This document shows positions 33,830-46,424 of a DNA stretch of 64,000 nt, piece after piece. Under the pieces are notes generated by a model. That model had not been told where the DNA came from. It made no database searches and was given only the letters and a program-made list of their open reading frames with translations. The stretch spans positions 85,852,593 through 85,916,592 of the forward strand of contig OY720639.1 of the NCBI GenBank assembly GCA_963169105.1, given 5' to 3'. Origin of the DNA: Ceriagrion tenellum (Eukaryota > Arthropoda > Insecta > Odonata > Coenagrionidae). A program made the translations under genes and the position numbers. Each line of letters opens with the position of its first letter. Position 1 is the stretch's first letter.

Positions 33830-36800
33830 CAGTGGCGGAAGAAATTAACGCAAAATGTTTCGCGCGCCAGAATGCGGCATTTTTGGGAACTTCTAGGAGC
33901 AGTACACACTCGAAAGACTGGCAACACTGAGGAAAACACCGTCTACCGCAAATATTTGAAATCCGCAATGGAACTCACATTTGCTGGAGCGTGAAACTTA
34001 GTCATCAATCGCCTCATTTTCGAACTTTCTTCTCATATTATTCGCACATTCAGTCGCGGTGTATCGCTGTGTTTATTTCAGCATAGTTCTTACGTCGAAT
34101 GATATCATTTATACAGAAAGACTGATCATAAAAAAATATTCACTATCCCACCCAATTCGGTATATATGCTGAAATCTTCATCTTCTACCACCAAGGGATA
34201 TTTATTGTGGTCGACTTCCGAGGATCTTTTTGAATGACGTGTACTGTGTCTTTTTCACCGAAATGATATAAATCGAGATTTATCCGCACCAAATGTCGAT
34301 ACAAAAAAGATTTAATTAAAATAAGTATAGTCTACATGATGAAATTTTTCACGATTTTCCATTTGTAGATTGACGAAGTTCCTTAGACGGATATTTATTA
34401 AATTCAAAACGGATATTAATTAATGAATCGTTCTTACCCAATATAAATCCGTTTTTAGTTCGTCAGAATGGAATTAAACTATGGAAACACACGTAAATAT
34501 ATATAACTCAAAAAATAAAAATAAATGTGCTCGCATCGATACCGAATAATCTAGGCATATTTTCCCGATATTTCTTTCATTTTATCACAGGAAGCTTGGT
34601 GACGAGCTGTCCTCTGTTAAGCTTTATCTAGTAACTGCAGGATATACGAATAAACATTCCGAAAAGTTTACCGAAATTAGGTGCAGTTGTGGATAAACAA
34701 CTCTATTACGTCTGACTGCGTAATATCTTACACGCTTAGCTATAAATTCGCCGCACATTTAAAATTAACAGAAAAGCCTTTTAAAAGACTTCAGTATGAA
34801 GTAAAATGTCATTAATGAAATAAATTAATAGGTAACGGTTAATGTTGTAGCTGTAAGATGTATTTGGCTAGCTTAAGAATGGTCCGTGTTCGATTTTTAA
34901 TGAACACAAATGATTTTTTATATACATTTTCTCATATTGGCGATATGACTGAATGTAATGTGTAGCTGCAATGACTGGCAGATAATACGATTTTTTTTAA
35001 AATACAAAAGAGATAAAATTTGCCTAATAAAAATCAATTTACTTGACCAGAAATTGAATGAAAAACTCAACAATGTCTCGACCAGGGGTGGGGTCACGGT
35101 TCTTTTCTTTTTATGGTCGTTATCGTCATCCAAAAGGCAAGCCGCATTGGTAGGGCAATGCTCAACGTCCTTGGAGCGCACTCCACTGCTATGTAGCACC
35201 CGATCTTTCTTGATGACGATCACGTTTTCGAAATCATGAGCGTACTCGAACAATATTATCATGAAGAACCATGATAGTGATTCAGGTTTGCAACCCAGTA
35301 ACAACTACTGAACTTTCTCATGTCAAGGTGAATTTAAGATGATATTCCGTATCCTTGCGATGAATTTATTTGCGTCCGTATGCGTATACTGTGAACTAAA
35401 TTACCTTTGAAATGAGTGGTGGTATTGTATACGAACGTTTAAAATAACTATAAGGATAGGAAAAAGCATACTAATCTCCCGGGAATACAAACAGAAAGAA
35501 GTAGTTCTCGGATTACACCTCATCAGCCCAGACCATTCCAATCAAACGCCATTAGTTCCCCTCATGCATGGGTTTGGAGGCGAACTACCATAATTATGAG
35601 TTAAAGCAAAGAGCAATCTTGGAGGACTTTTGAGGATCCCTAGAGGTTCCCCTGCGTCGATACAAAGCTCCACCAATACTAATGCATTCAAAATTGGAAT
35701 GTATGAAGGCCGCATTATATTGATTTGGGAAATAGTATGCCTTTAATAAGAGTTTACTTTCCCCTTGTGTTGCGGGCGATACCTTTTCTGCCATAGATAA
35801 TGTTTCGGACCCCAGTCGTTTAACTCACAGGAAAGAAGTGGTATTTGACTTCTCTTACGCCCTTTACAATTTTTGACGGGTGCTTCCGATTTTTTCGAAG
35901 CGCGACGAGCCTTTTCTTTCTGGTGCAGCGAGAATTTGAAACCTGTGCTTTATTCACAACAACAAACCACCCCGACCATCACCACCCGGAACTTGGCTAA
36001 GGTTTACTGATGACTGCTTCATGGAGACGAGCGTCGATAGACGAACAAGCAGAGCGGACAGCGCAGGCAGAGATATTGTTCAAAGTTTTAGCGGCCTCTC
36101 CCTAAATTCTTGGGGGAAGAAAGATCTCATTAGCCTTTAAGTATGCCTCATTTTTCTCCCAGGTGGAGGAATCGGATAGTAGGTTTGTAAAAGGCAAAAA
36201 CATCCATCGAAAAATTACCCGAAGAGGTGTTGCGCCTTCGACTTTCACCCACTGAACTTTTATTTGGTGTTTAAAAGTAAAAAAACCTATTTCTCACTAC
36301 TATCAAACGAAAATCATTAAATTTATGTCCGCTATAATAATAACTATGTTTATTCAAATGTTTATCAATATTAATTTTTCGTCCGCAACTAGGAATACTT
36401 GCGAGTTCACAAATGTCAAAATTTTAGGAGATGGTTCAAAACAAATCATGTAACATAGATGGAGCGGGCTGCACGGAGCGCAGCGTTTATTATGAGGATA
36501 ATGCGAGAAACAAACGTTTTTCGACCCCCTAAAACGAAACAACCCAAAATTAAGATGCAATGAGGAAAATCGTGGAGGAAGAATGGGAAATGAAGCCAGT
36601 AAGAGGATACCAAAATGTGGATATGTCTCTCCATGTCACAAAGACTTGGTCAGGAAATCGAGAATGGAGGGGGATGGATTGATTATAAGGCTAATAAACA
36701 TCCACATTCTTTATGTAAATACCAGCATATTTCTTGATGATCAATTGCTATGATCATGTGCACACATAACTCAAATTTAGAGAATTACACATACATTTTA

Positions 36801-38814
36801 CCCTTTTCCACTCGTTGCATTATAGTGTCCCTTTTCAACATCCGTTAAAATACATTACTACTAAGAGATGAAATTTATGACCCTGTAAAAAGTCTTTTAA
36901 TATCTTCATGTGGCGGTACTCACAACTTTAACTTCCATTGAAGCAATTATATTACGACACATTTGAAGAGAAATAGATTCTTTAGTGACGTAGCAATCGT
37001 ATAATCTTTGATGGTGCACATTCCTAATTTGTACTCCATTGACTACTCTGCGGATTTATGAGGAGTATACAAATGACCATAGGGAAAATATGTAATTACT
37101 GCTTAGTCGCTACATGGAAAAAGATTATTTTTAGTATTTTATCACTTTCATAGGGGAATATACGCGATGCATTTTTGTCGGAGTATTACTTACGCGTGGG
37201 TATAAAATTGCTCCTCATAAAATTTAACTGCGTAATTTTAGCCAAACATTTTTCACTGCGAATATGTCAAAAGGTATATAAGTGATTCATTAATTTAACT
37301 TATCCTCTAAGTATTATCCTCCATCCTATAAGTTGAACTGTTGAACTACACGGCTAATATATTGATCATAGCAAACCTAGAAAACAATGCTGGGAAAGCT
37401 TCAAAAACCGTTTTAAAGATATTTTGAAGAGAATTCCTCACTTGTTTGGTCTTTCACTCAAATAAGTAATCGGTATTTACAAGTTCGGCAGTTAGAAACA
37501 AACTCTAATTCCTAATAAAAATAATTTCCCTCTTTACTAAATCATTTCAAAGTAATTTAAAGGTGAATGTAGCATCAGGTAAGATCACTAAATCGAGTAA
37601 CTGACACAATCAGAGATCCGGTCTGTTCCCTCCTTCATGAATAGCTTTTCATTGAGTGATAAATTGGGAAATGAGTGGATATGAGCACCATACGACAGGC
37701 AGGACGTAGAAATCAAGTGGGGTCGAGTACCCGAGAATGGGAAGTAAACTTCTCATTCGACGCCCAAGGAGACCGCTCTGATTCTTTTACAAAGCCCGAA
37801 TATGCGTAAAATCACACACTCATGGTTGAGGTCAATATCCATTCCCTGGGCCTTCCGCGGATTCCTGCGAAGTTTCGGCTGCAATAAAGTCACATCACGT
37901 AGATTAATTATAAAGACACTAAAAGAGGCCACGCCAGGATTTGAACCCCAGGCATTCTTAACCGCAGACGAACGCTCTCCCTCTAGGCTACTTCATCGAT
38001 TAAGAGAAAACAGCGGCCAGTGGTTCTTACTATACAACGTAAAATGGGAACTCTAATGTTTCCTTAAAAACTGGACCAAATAAAATGCTCTGGATTTTTA
38101 AAAATAGTTTTCAGAAAGTAAATGCTATTACGTTTGGAGGAATTAAGAAATGTAAGTGTTTGGGATGACCTGAATGCACAAGGGCGGAAACTTACGTAGG
38201 GTTTTAAGGTATTGGAAATGCTTGTAAAGAAAAATTTTCTCCTCATGGAAACCATTCTATTCTACCAGATTTCCCATACTTTAACTTGAAATTCACAGGA
38301 TATTACGCCAAAATGTTAATTGTAATGCATCATATTTCTCGGAAGTAGTTTGAGGCCTATTAAAACGATGTTCATCCACAGCTATTCCCTGCACGCGGAA
38401 ATACATTTTATTGTTAGAGAATTTGATCTGGAGGAAAAAAAATTTTGTCCCAACAAATTATGCTTTCATCGTATTGTTTCTTAAGTTTCAACCAAGAAAT
38501 TTGTTTAAACGGTAAAAATATGGTAAGAATCTCTATATAATCAACTACGAATTCGGAACCTCGACTGGGTGCGGGTCGAAGCAAGCTCATCACGTTTATA
38601 ACTCCCAGACGATCTCGCGAACGTAAATCTTATTAGTATGACTATTTACATGACGGGTAAAATCGATATCAATTCATAGAGAGTTTGAATATTCCCGGTT
38701 TCCATATGCTGTCTCAATGTTGTCAAGTTGTCGAAGGAAAAGCGATTTCAATTAGTTCCCGTGTACGCCGCATTCAGACGCCAATGAGTTTTGCGTTAAT
38801 TTTTTCCGCCACTG
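33830..38814. mobile_element. pair of inverted Tc1/mariner-like ends, 5 kb apart
   Basis: The left end starts CAGTGGCGGAAGAAATTAAC after TA (33828-33829). The right end, read inward on the other strand, starts CAGTGGCGGAAAAAATTAAC after TA (38815-38816). Similarity continues inward for about 120 bases (AATGCGGC, then a TCGAA/TCGAC ... ACTGAGG/ATTGAGA block, then AATATTTGAAA/AATATTCAAAC). The TA flanks and CAGTGG start fit Tc1/mariner, but 4,985 bp is far longer than the usual 1-2 kb, and I find no DDE transposase. A 128-codon minus-strand frame (34918-35304) is unrecognised. The ends may bound one large composite element or be two solo remnants. Confidence 0.5.
37922..37998 (-). mobile_element. 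tRNA-derived SINE head
   Basis: On the minus strand TAGCCTAGAGGGAGAGCG (A box) and CTGGGGTTCAAATCCTGG (B box GGTTCAAATCC exact) are spaced as in a tRNA, and a T-arm stem of five pairs with wobbles is possible. The 5' and 3' acceptor segments do not pair, so a SINE or tRNA pseudogene is preferred to a working tRNA gene. It lies inside the 5-kb Tc1-like interval. Confidence 0.55.
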
Positions 38815-38816
38815 TA

Positions 38817-40166
38817 CTTCATAATACGTTAATTATATTTCACACCTAGAAAACTGGCCTTGAGAAGAAAAAAACCTGTTGAGAAAATAGATAAACGAGG
38901 CATCAAAGTTATGGTATAGGTATTACTAAACTTGGTAGCACTCACCAGCGGAGGAATGGGTGAGTCAAGTGTTATTATTCGGGGAAAGGTACCCTAGGAC
39001 TCCACGAGGGACCTCTGGAGGGGCCGGGCCCTTTGCCCCTCCTTTCTTGTTTGGTTTCCTCTCCCTTGCGACACGCTCTTCACGAGCCAGTGTCATCAGG
39101 TTTCGCTGCCGTTATAGGTGTGGTAAATGATGTTATGAATTTACTCTCAGGTGTAGCTTCTCTAGCGTTTTATCTGTATATTTAAAGCCTTTCATCATAT
39201 TCACACATTATGGTCGAGGTTGCCTTCCCTGCGGCCCATAAAGATTTCATTGTGATGGCTCCACTGATAATCGATAAATTTTGCACCATGTGATTTGAAT
39301 ATGCTCCTCTAGGAATAATCATATTTTACATATTATTTACTTCCGTAAGTTCATTGAAATGGCATTAATTATTTATCGGGCTGGGTGTGGTATTTTAATT
39401 ACCCCTTCGTGTGGGTTTTCAAATTGTTTCGCTTTATTAATTGCATTATAGCGAGCTGTTTTAAGTGTCAGTGATTAGTGTGTTTTTTTAAAAACGGGAT
39501 CGGCTTCACTTGTTGTGGTTTTCCACTTTCTTTTTCCATTACCTTTTTCTTTTTTTGTGCGAATTCATCGCTGAGAAGTTCCGATTCCCTGGAGGGGGAG
39601 AATTTGATTTCTTTTTAATCAACGGCTGCGTTTATCCCTTCAAGACTTGAGAATTTATCTCCATTGGAAAAGGGTCATGCTTTCACCCGTTGGAAGTTAA
39701 GTACAAATACCGGCTGTGAAATGCACCTCTTGGGGGGGACGCGTCGCTTTCTTTTTCCCTTACTTTGAAAGAAAAAACGGAAACACTGTTGAGTGATAAG
39801 TGAGGTAAGTTCAGGTGGTGATAATCAGTTTTTTTATGGATATTAACCTGTAAACAATTCTATCGTTTCGAGTATATTGTCTGGGCAATTCTCTACTTGA
39901 CCGATGTGTTCTGGACTGCACACGTGTAAATGCGTGCGTCCCATCTCGAAAACGACCTACCCCATGTGACACATACGGAGTCCCATAAATTGGATAGTTT
40001 CTCTTGATCGCCGATAGACGACGTTATGTCGTGTATCTATGTATTCGTCACATAATAATAAATTTTGATGTTAAGTGCCCCTCCTATTTTGTTTATACCA
40101 CTCCTCGTATCCTAAGACTTAAGTGAACTAAGAAACTTCGTAAGACGAACACGACAGTAGTATGTT
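38817..40166. other. no gene recognised
   Basis: AT-rich DNA with a GC patch at 38990-39060. No coding similarity, terminal repeats or tails recognised. Confidence 0.45.
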
Positions 40167-40270
40167 AAGGGGCGGATATTTTGGTATCTTTAAAAGGGTG
40201 CGATGTTATTCTTTAAAATGGGACTAAATTAATTAATTTCTAGGTGAAATGATATTTCTCTCAAACTGCC
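40167..40270 (-). mobile_element. TTAA-A element, copy g, terminal fragment
   Basis: Only about 104 bases survive. Read on the minus strand they start GGCAGTTTGAGAGAAATATC next to TTAA (40271-40274) and continue through ATTAATTTAGTCCCATT and GATACCAAAATATC, the first fifth of the family. Confidence 0.75.
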
Positions 40271-40404
40271 TTAAATACATATTTTGAACAAACCCATTTA
40301 CTGTTTGTGGTTATTGTTAAACTGAAGTAGGACACTGCGACGACAGTGATCAATGTAAGTGTTGTGTGAATGTTTTTTTTTCAATAGACATTGGACTCTT
40401 AGGG

Positions 40405-41008
40405 ATTGACCAGGTTCTCGAAATACGTATCCAGCGATTAATTAACAGCTGCCTTAGATTTATATTCGATCTTCGCAGAGATGACCATGTTTCTGACTAC
40501 TTTGCTGCCTTGAAGTGGCTGCCTCTTGGCTCCCGAAGGAACTACTTCCTGGGGTGTTTTCTGTTCTCCCTCTTTCATACTCATATGCCTGAATACCTCT
40601 ACAACCTATTTACCCTCAGAACTACTGTTTCCGTCAGAAGAACTCGGGCAGACCTAAACCTTCTCCACATACCCCAAGCCCGTACCAACCAATACCTAAA
40701 TTCCTTCCCGATTATAGCATCCAAGTTTTGGAATTCATTACCCCCCTCAATAAAATGCTCCTCCTCTCCGAAATCTTTTAAGAGGAAATTGTACGAATAT
40801 TTAAAATAGTAGCACTTATTTTGAAATGTAAGAATCTTTGTGTTGATTAATTTCATTTTTGTTAGAACCTTTGTTTTCAATTGCTCTTGTGTTTATGCTA
40901 TGCTTATTTCATAATTATTGTATTTTGAGCAGAATGTTTTCTGTACTTATGTTTTTCTTTTTTGCTCTTATGGGTTTCTCAGAGCATCAATAAACCATTC
41001 ATTCATTC
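40405..41008 (+). pseudogene. LINE C-terminal region, 3' UTR and CATT tail
   Basis: The 147-codon frame ending at a TAG near 40807 reads RLINSCLRFIFDLRRDDHVS, DYFAALKWLPLGSRRNYF, YLYNLFTLRTTVSVRRTRAD and FWNSLPPSIKCSSSPKSFKR before ending at YEYLK. This is a classic LINE C terminus: the N-x-x-x-R-F-I-F ... L-x-W-L-P-L ... R-R-x-Y-F ... W-N-S-L-P-P ... F-K-x-K-L order is complete and uninterrupted. About 190 bases of T-rich 3' untranslated sequence follow, then ATCAATAAAC and three to four CATT units as tail (to 41008). The open frame is intact but 5' truncated, with no palm or endonuclease. It looks younger than the other LINE pieces here. Confidence 0.85.
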
Positions 41009-42517
41009 AGCCGCCTCCAACGCGCTGCGCACGGGGGGTATGGGTTTGGTTTTTAGGCCAGACACAACCTGCCAATGATATGTATATTTTATTTAATTTT
41101 AATAAATTAATCGTTGACTAAGCGCTCACTGTTCTACTGTGACTGTGGCGTACTTATTTGCTATCTACCTACCTGCTACCAAAAGTTTCGCCAAGGCACA
41201 ATGTTCCATCCGTCGTTTGTTTGCGTTCAAGTGCGATATTGTGTTCCGATCTGCGATAACTACGGGTGAAAAGTGAGTGGAAGTCTATCATTATTTACCA
41301 TCATCCTTCCTTCGTAGAATTTGCGAAGGAACGAAATAAGGGATGTACTCTGTCGAATCAGTGGACTTATTTGGTGTGGAATTGATTCCTTATTTAGCCT
41401 TGATGATGAAAACGTGTCCGGATTGAGAGAGAAATCGGTCCTAACACCTCTCACTTCTCGTCACCTTTCTTCTCACAATTCTTTTTCTACATTCCATCCC
41501 ATTTTCAGGGCTGTTGTGATAAAACCCCGTGCCGCATCTCTAATGGCGGCTAGCGGGGCACCTAATATAAGCGTAGATTATGTTACTGTGCGCGATTTTT
41601 AACCTTCATTTCCATTTTTTTCCAGGCTGCCAATCTCCTCACGAACGCACCATATCTCGTGGTATGTCCATTCCATCTAGTTTCTTTTTATTCCCGTCCG
41701 TCCCGAGTTCCGAAGTCGCGTGCTCATTTGTTCAGTGCCCCATTAAAATATATAATTACGTGTTTTCTTTTGCGCGACTTAATTGAAGTCTATGCTCATG
41801 CCGGGGTTTTTAATTTTGAATCACTCTCTCAATATTCGAGCGTTTTTCCGTAGTGGGACCAGTCTTTTTAACCGATCGATGCATGTGGAGGTTCTCTCGT
41901 AAATTGGCTAGTGAAAACAGAAGAGTCAACTTGTTCAATAGTGCCATAAAAAGAGTCCAATGCGCAGTCCGGTATACTGAATGGATGACATGTTCAGTTA
42001 ATATGCCTCAAAAGATATCATGTATTAGTGGTGGTATGGTTGCGGTAGCATAGTGATTTTTCGAGAAAAATGTGGAATGCAGAAGATATAAATTCCCACC
42101 ATGCACTGCATTTTCATTGACGAATTGTGCGCGATAGTCATGTTGGGTGGATAATTTTTTTTTCGGAAAATGGAAGAGGCATCATTTTCGAGGCATCATT
42201 TTCGTGCGATTTGTCTCCATATAATCTATTCTTTATTATTAGGGTAAAAGAAGAAAAATAGACTAATAAGCCCACCATTAGGTTTATGTTTTTCTTGTGC
42301 CAGAGTGATAAAATTTAGGCCTGGAACTTGCCCATCCTATTTTCCTGAGTAACGCTAATGGTCGGTCGTCTCCCCCAGATGAGGAACCGATTAATTGCTC
42401 ATGTACAATTCTGTACGCACGAATACGTATCACAAGAAGCGAGCTGTAGGAAATATTGGAAGGATTCTCGAATAAATCCCACAATCATGACATTAATGCA
42501 ATGATTGATTCAAAGTA
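41009..42517. other. no gene recognised
   Basis: Frames of 60-93 codons without domains. No terminal repeats or tRNA-like boxes seen. Confidence 0.45.
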
Positions 42518-42625
42518 CAAGTCAAGTAGCAAAAATTAAAAGATTCTCTAATGGCCGTAAAATTTTATTTTATAATATAAATATTTTATTTTATATTATA
42601 AATTTAATTTTTGCTATCTTGAGAG
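42518..42625. repeat. AT-rich palindromic repeat
   Basis: Exact 13-base inverted arms (42569-42581 and 42590-42602) lie inside a wider imperfect inverted repeat whose outer arms are TCAAGTAGCAAAAATTAAA (about 42520) and the complement of TCAAGATAGCAAAAATTAAA (about 42600-42623). A 12-base direct repeat, ACAAGTCAAGTA, sits on either side (about 42515 and 42653). This looks like a tiny foldback element. Confidence 0.6.
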
Positions 42626-42733
42626 GCTGTAGAGCTCAATTTCCTTTGATTTACAAGTCAAGTACCTAAGTGAATTAATTTAAGACCCGTAATTTTTGAA
42701 AAATATATAAGATTCCAAGCTGTAGAAAAAATT

Positions 42734-42775
42734 ATGATGATGATAATCAGTTTATTCCTTAAAAAACGTGCTATT
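42734..42775 (-). mobile_element. probable LINE 3' tail
   Basis: On the minus strand GGAATAAACTGATTATCATC followed by repeated ATC units resembles a polyadenylation signal plus simple-repeat tail of a LINE. No coding part is readable upstream (42.8-42.9 kb), so the identification rests on the tail only. Confidence 0.35.
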
Positions 42776-42965
42776 ACGGACTTTACATTGTTAATTTCAT
42801 CATGAAGTACAAAGAATATAGGCACCCCCGAGAAAAAAATATTTCTGTTTTGGGGTAGGCGACTCTTGAAATACATTTACATGCAGTAGAAGAAAGTTAG
42901 GATACATTGCAAAATAAATTACGACTTGTTCTGATCTTTTATATACGCTCTGATCTTTTATTTGC

Positions 42966-43487
42966 GGCAGTTTGAGCGAAATATCATTTCACGTAGAAAC
43001 TAATAAATTTGGTGTCATTAAAAAATCTCACCCTTTCTAAGATACCAAAATTTCAACCCCTGATGATATGATGAAAAATTTCTGCCCTTTGACGTGAGAA
43101 ATGGTACTAGTGTGTACTCCACAAATACCTTATTTAAGAAATTGGGATTTCCTAACATCTAGATTTCGTCAATAAGTTAAAAGTAAGTATTTTGTAAGTT
43201 TCCTCAGCCAGTATGTTTTTGAAAACAAATTATGTTGTCACTAAATTATTTTTCTCAGGATCGCAAAATGTCTTCAGTTGTGTAGGATTTATAAACGTAC
43301 CACGTGAAAAAAATGAGTCGAGGCTTATAATTTTATTTAATTGTTTTGAATTTCAGTCGCATAAAAGTATCTGATTTCGCAATTAATAAGGGAATATTTA
43401 ATTCTCGCTTCCTACAGCTGCTGACATTAAAATGTATACTTCAAATATGATCTCAATTATGACAAGACCTCTCTCAAGCGACCTCTA
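42966..43487 (+). mobile_element. TTAA-A element, copy c
   Basis: It starts GGCAGTTTGAGCGAAATATC and follows the family through GATACCAAAATTTCA, the TAGATTTCGTCAATAAG block, AAACGTACCACGTGAAAAAA and TATGATCTCAATTATGAC. Its ends are eroded: the left flank is TTGC instead of TTAA, and the right terminus near 43487 is only roughly recognisable. Confidence 0.75.
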
Positions 43488-44121
43488 GTCGCTCCTCAGT
43501 GCCCCCTCATCAATTCTCTTCTCTTGGAAAATGCTTCCTCAGCTAAGGGCTTTTCTATACGTATTGAGTGGAAGTATTGGATGAATTCCTGAACAAAGGC
43601 CATTATCAAAAGGTTGAGTGCATCGATACAATCAGTGTGCTGGAAATTAATTCAATAGTAAATGGATCAGAATAAACAATCTCGTGAATTACGTTTAATA
43701 TATCAATTACATACACACTAAATACAAAAAAGTGTGTGCGGGCTGTGGAAATGATAGGCTTTCTCTTTCACGAAGCTTAGTCATGAACTACTCTCCTGAA
43801 TGTCCTTCGATTTGGAACGGAGACGTGGATTGTCAATATAACCGTGTGGGGTCGAGTATTGAATGCGTGGGTTCTTCAGTTCATGTGAGTGTCCTTTTTA
43901 CGTCCGCGCGTGGGATTGGCGGAGGAAGCAACAGGTTTCACTCCGTCATCTCACCTGTTGCTCACGCGTCGTCCACCTCACTGCCCTGGCAACCAGCGTG
44001 TGGATATTGTTGCCTCTACCTCCTCGTCTTTATCTTCTCCTCGACTGAAGCGCTCCTCCACCCACGCTGCCTTGGCCCCTCGCCGTAAACGTCTCTGAAT
44101 CGTGGCAAATTGGATGTTCAC
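43488..44121. other. no gene recognised
   Basis: 43780-44098 is GC-richer with three overlapping plus-strand frames (up to 118 codons), none with a domain. Confidence 0.4.
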
Positions 44122-44125
44122 TTAG

Positions 44126-44680
44126 GGTTGTTGGAGCGAAATATCATTTCACGTAGAAATCAATGAACCTGATCTCGTTGCAAAGAAAAATATCTTTCTC
44201 TTCCGAAGATATCAAATTATCAACCACTTACCGAACTACTTTCTGTGATTTTTGACGAAAAATACCGGCTATTTTACACGGAAAATAACACATGTATGCA
44301 TTCCAGATAGGCCTTGTTAAAAAAATGAGGGATTTATAACGCCTAGATCTCGTCAAAAAATTAAGTATGTAGTTTGTATGTTTTCTCGACTATTTTTTAA
44401 AATAAATCATATTCTCACCGCAGTAATTTTTCAGAAACGCAAAAATACTTCCGTTGTGAAGGAGCTTTAAACGTACCGCGTGTGAAAAATGTGCCAAATT
44501 ATGAACTTATGCTGATATCTATATTTAGTTGCTTAGAATTTAAGTATATAGAAAAGTATGTAATTGTACCTACTATTAATAATGAAATCTTTAATTCTTG
44601 CGCTCTAGCTGCTTAAATTTAAATGTATAATTTGAATATGGTCTCCATTATGACCGGGGAACTATCCTGCTCAAACTACC
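44126..44680 (+). mobile_element. TTAA-A element, copy d
   Basis: About 555 bp from GGTTGTTGGAGCGAAATATC to CCTGCTCAAACTACC, with the family blocks in order (AGATATCAAATTATCA, ATGTATGCATTCCAGATAGG, TAGATCTCGTCAAAAAATTA, TATGGTCTCCATTATGACC). The flanks TTAG and AGAA are near TTAA, so the target duplication has decayed. A TTAA-B copy begins 137 bases downstream. Confidence 0.8.
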
Positions 44681-44816
44681 AGAAGCCTCATCTCTTCGCG
44701 GAGGGTCCACCCCGGCTGTATAAGGCAAAGCAAATCTTAAATTCCAGTTTTTTTCAAATAGTTTTAGAAGTCCTGCTTTCTCTGATGGAATGAATTAGCT
44801 CGCTTAGTTATGTTAC

Positions 44817-45413
44817 GGTGGCTCTTGCTTGACTACGTGAGTCAAGACAAATACTAAGGTACACATTTTTAGTTATTCAGTGTAAAAAATCCTGCTCTCG
44901 CTAATATAATAGGTTGCCTATTGAATACCAAAATTAAGGAACAAAAATTTGCCTGTTAATCCGCAAATATTTTTTTAATGAACTCTTTTTCATGGTCATA
45001 GGCATCGACTGCAGCACCATTTTTATGAAATTACCACAATTTGACTTCAAATTACGCAGTAATTTGCAAATTACTAAACAATTAAGGCGATGAGGTGCAT
45101 TCTTTTTATTTTTAATCGATTATCCGGGACTTTTGGCTTCTTGAAAACGGTTTTCCATGAAAATAGACTTTATATTCGATAGAAGAGTACTATTTTTCCG
45201 TGCGTTTTTCTCATCTCCCATTGAACATCGTACAGTTTGAAGTTCAATTTACGAGAAAACTTGCTCGGAAAGTTTAACGTTTTTTGTTCACATCAGAAAG
45301 AGGACGTATTTTTCTTTAATTGTCTATAACATGAATCAAGTTACTCCATTTTCGGTGAAGCTCGAGTGTTTCGTGCCAAACTCGGTCAGTTGTTTTTTGT
45401 TTGCCGGAGGTAC
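44817..45413 (+). mobile_element. TTAA-B element, copy 2
   Basis: It begins after TTAC with GGTGGCTCTTGCTTGAC and shares GTCAAGACAAAT, the AAAATCCTG and CTCGCTAAT/TTCGCTGAT blocks, CGACTGCAGCACCATTT and an AT-rich interior with copy 1. The right end is near GCCGGAGGTAC at about 45413 and is less certain. About 600 bp, non-coding. Confidence 0.65.
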
Positions 45414-45964
45414 TTGACTCGATGAGTCATTAAAATTAAAATTGCTGTATTTCATGGACCTGGGTCTGGTTCAATATTTTTTTTTAAGATCGGAAAGGCG
45501 TCCAGCCTTCTTTTTTTTCTATTTGTTACGGAGTACGTCGCCCCCATCTCGGTTTGAAGGACGTGGTGAGAAAAATCTGGCAAATGGCTGGTATATTTTG
45601 ATAAAATTTTATGATATTTTGTTGTCAGTGGATATGCAAGATCTTTTGCTCTATAATGAGGCCGAATTCATTGAATTTTATGTGAATTGTTGTCTCTTAT
45701 CAAATACCTATATAGGAAAGGACTTTATCCCAATGTCAATTTACATCTTGCTCAAAATACCTTATTGAATGAATTAATGAAAAAGAATTTATTGACCTAG
45801 GACGTTATGCCTTCTAATATCATAAATGAAATTATATAATAAGTAAAACATGAAAACAACGCTATAAACACTTAATTGTTGTGAGGGATCATTAAATGAA
45901 CACAAAGGAGTTGAGTACCTCCATTACATGAATAATTGCGTAGTTAAATTTATAATGCTACTAA
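45414..45964. other. no gene recognised
   Basis: A 108-codon frame (45442-45768) is Phe/Leu/Tyr-rich because of T-richness and has no domain. Confidence 0.4.
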
Positions 45965-46345
45965 CATATAACAGAGCTAGGATACAATTGTAAACATATC
46001 AACAAACCAATGCAATAAAGGACAAAAATAATTATAGAGACCATAAGAAACTATCAGTGTAAAGGCAATGATGATCAAACAGTAACAAAAATCCAGGAAA
46101 AAGAAAAAATAAATAAAGATACATTTCATAAAGTGGCACATGAATAATGAGGCATTTAGTAATAAGCTACAGATATTTGACTGAAAGATTTTTATCATGG
46201 GGGATTTATCCTACCTCATCGGGAGGGAATTCCAGAAGTTGGATCCTATTACCTGCAATGATTTATGAAGATAGTTTGTCCGATGAGATGAATAGTAAAG
46301 AAAATTTACATCAGTTCTCGTAGTTATGTTGGTGGTTTTTGACAT
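45965..46345 (-). pseudogene. LINE C-terminal end and 3' UTR
   Basis: On the minus strand the frame reads TTNITTRTDVNFLYYSSHRT, NYLHKSLQVIGSNFWNSLPM, then a stop, then SPMIKIFQSNICSLLLNASL. The R-T-N-Y-L-x-x-S-x-Q-V-x-G-x-x-F-W-N-S-L-P series is the usual C-terminal end of Jockey/I-like LINE polyproteins. T-rich sequence down to about 45965 would be the 3' untranslated region; no clear tail is visible. About 100 bases of the final part (46090-46200) are duplicated at 46420-46530. Confidence 0.7.
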
Positions 46346-46424
46346 TTTTTTAAAGAAAACATACGAATATTCGGGATTTTTATTAAAAAAGAATGAATTG
46401 AGGAATGAGGCCGGAATGGATAGA

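Noticed and set aside
34918..35304. 128-codon minus-strand frame as a Tc1/mariner transposase
   Set aside because: No DDE/D catalytic pattern or helix-turn-helix could be seen; it is kept only as an unexplained frame.
37922..37998. Functional tRNA gene
   Set aside because: A and B boxes are good, but the acceptor-stem halves do not pair and the arms do not close a cloverleaf.
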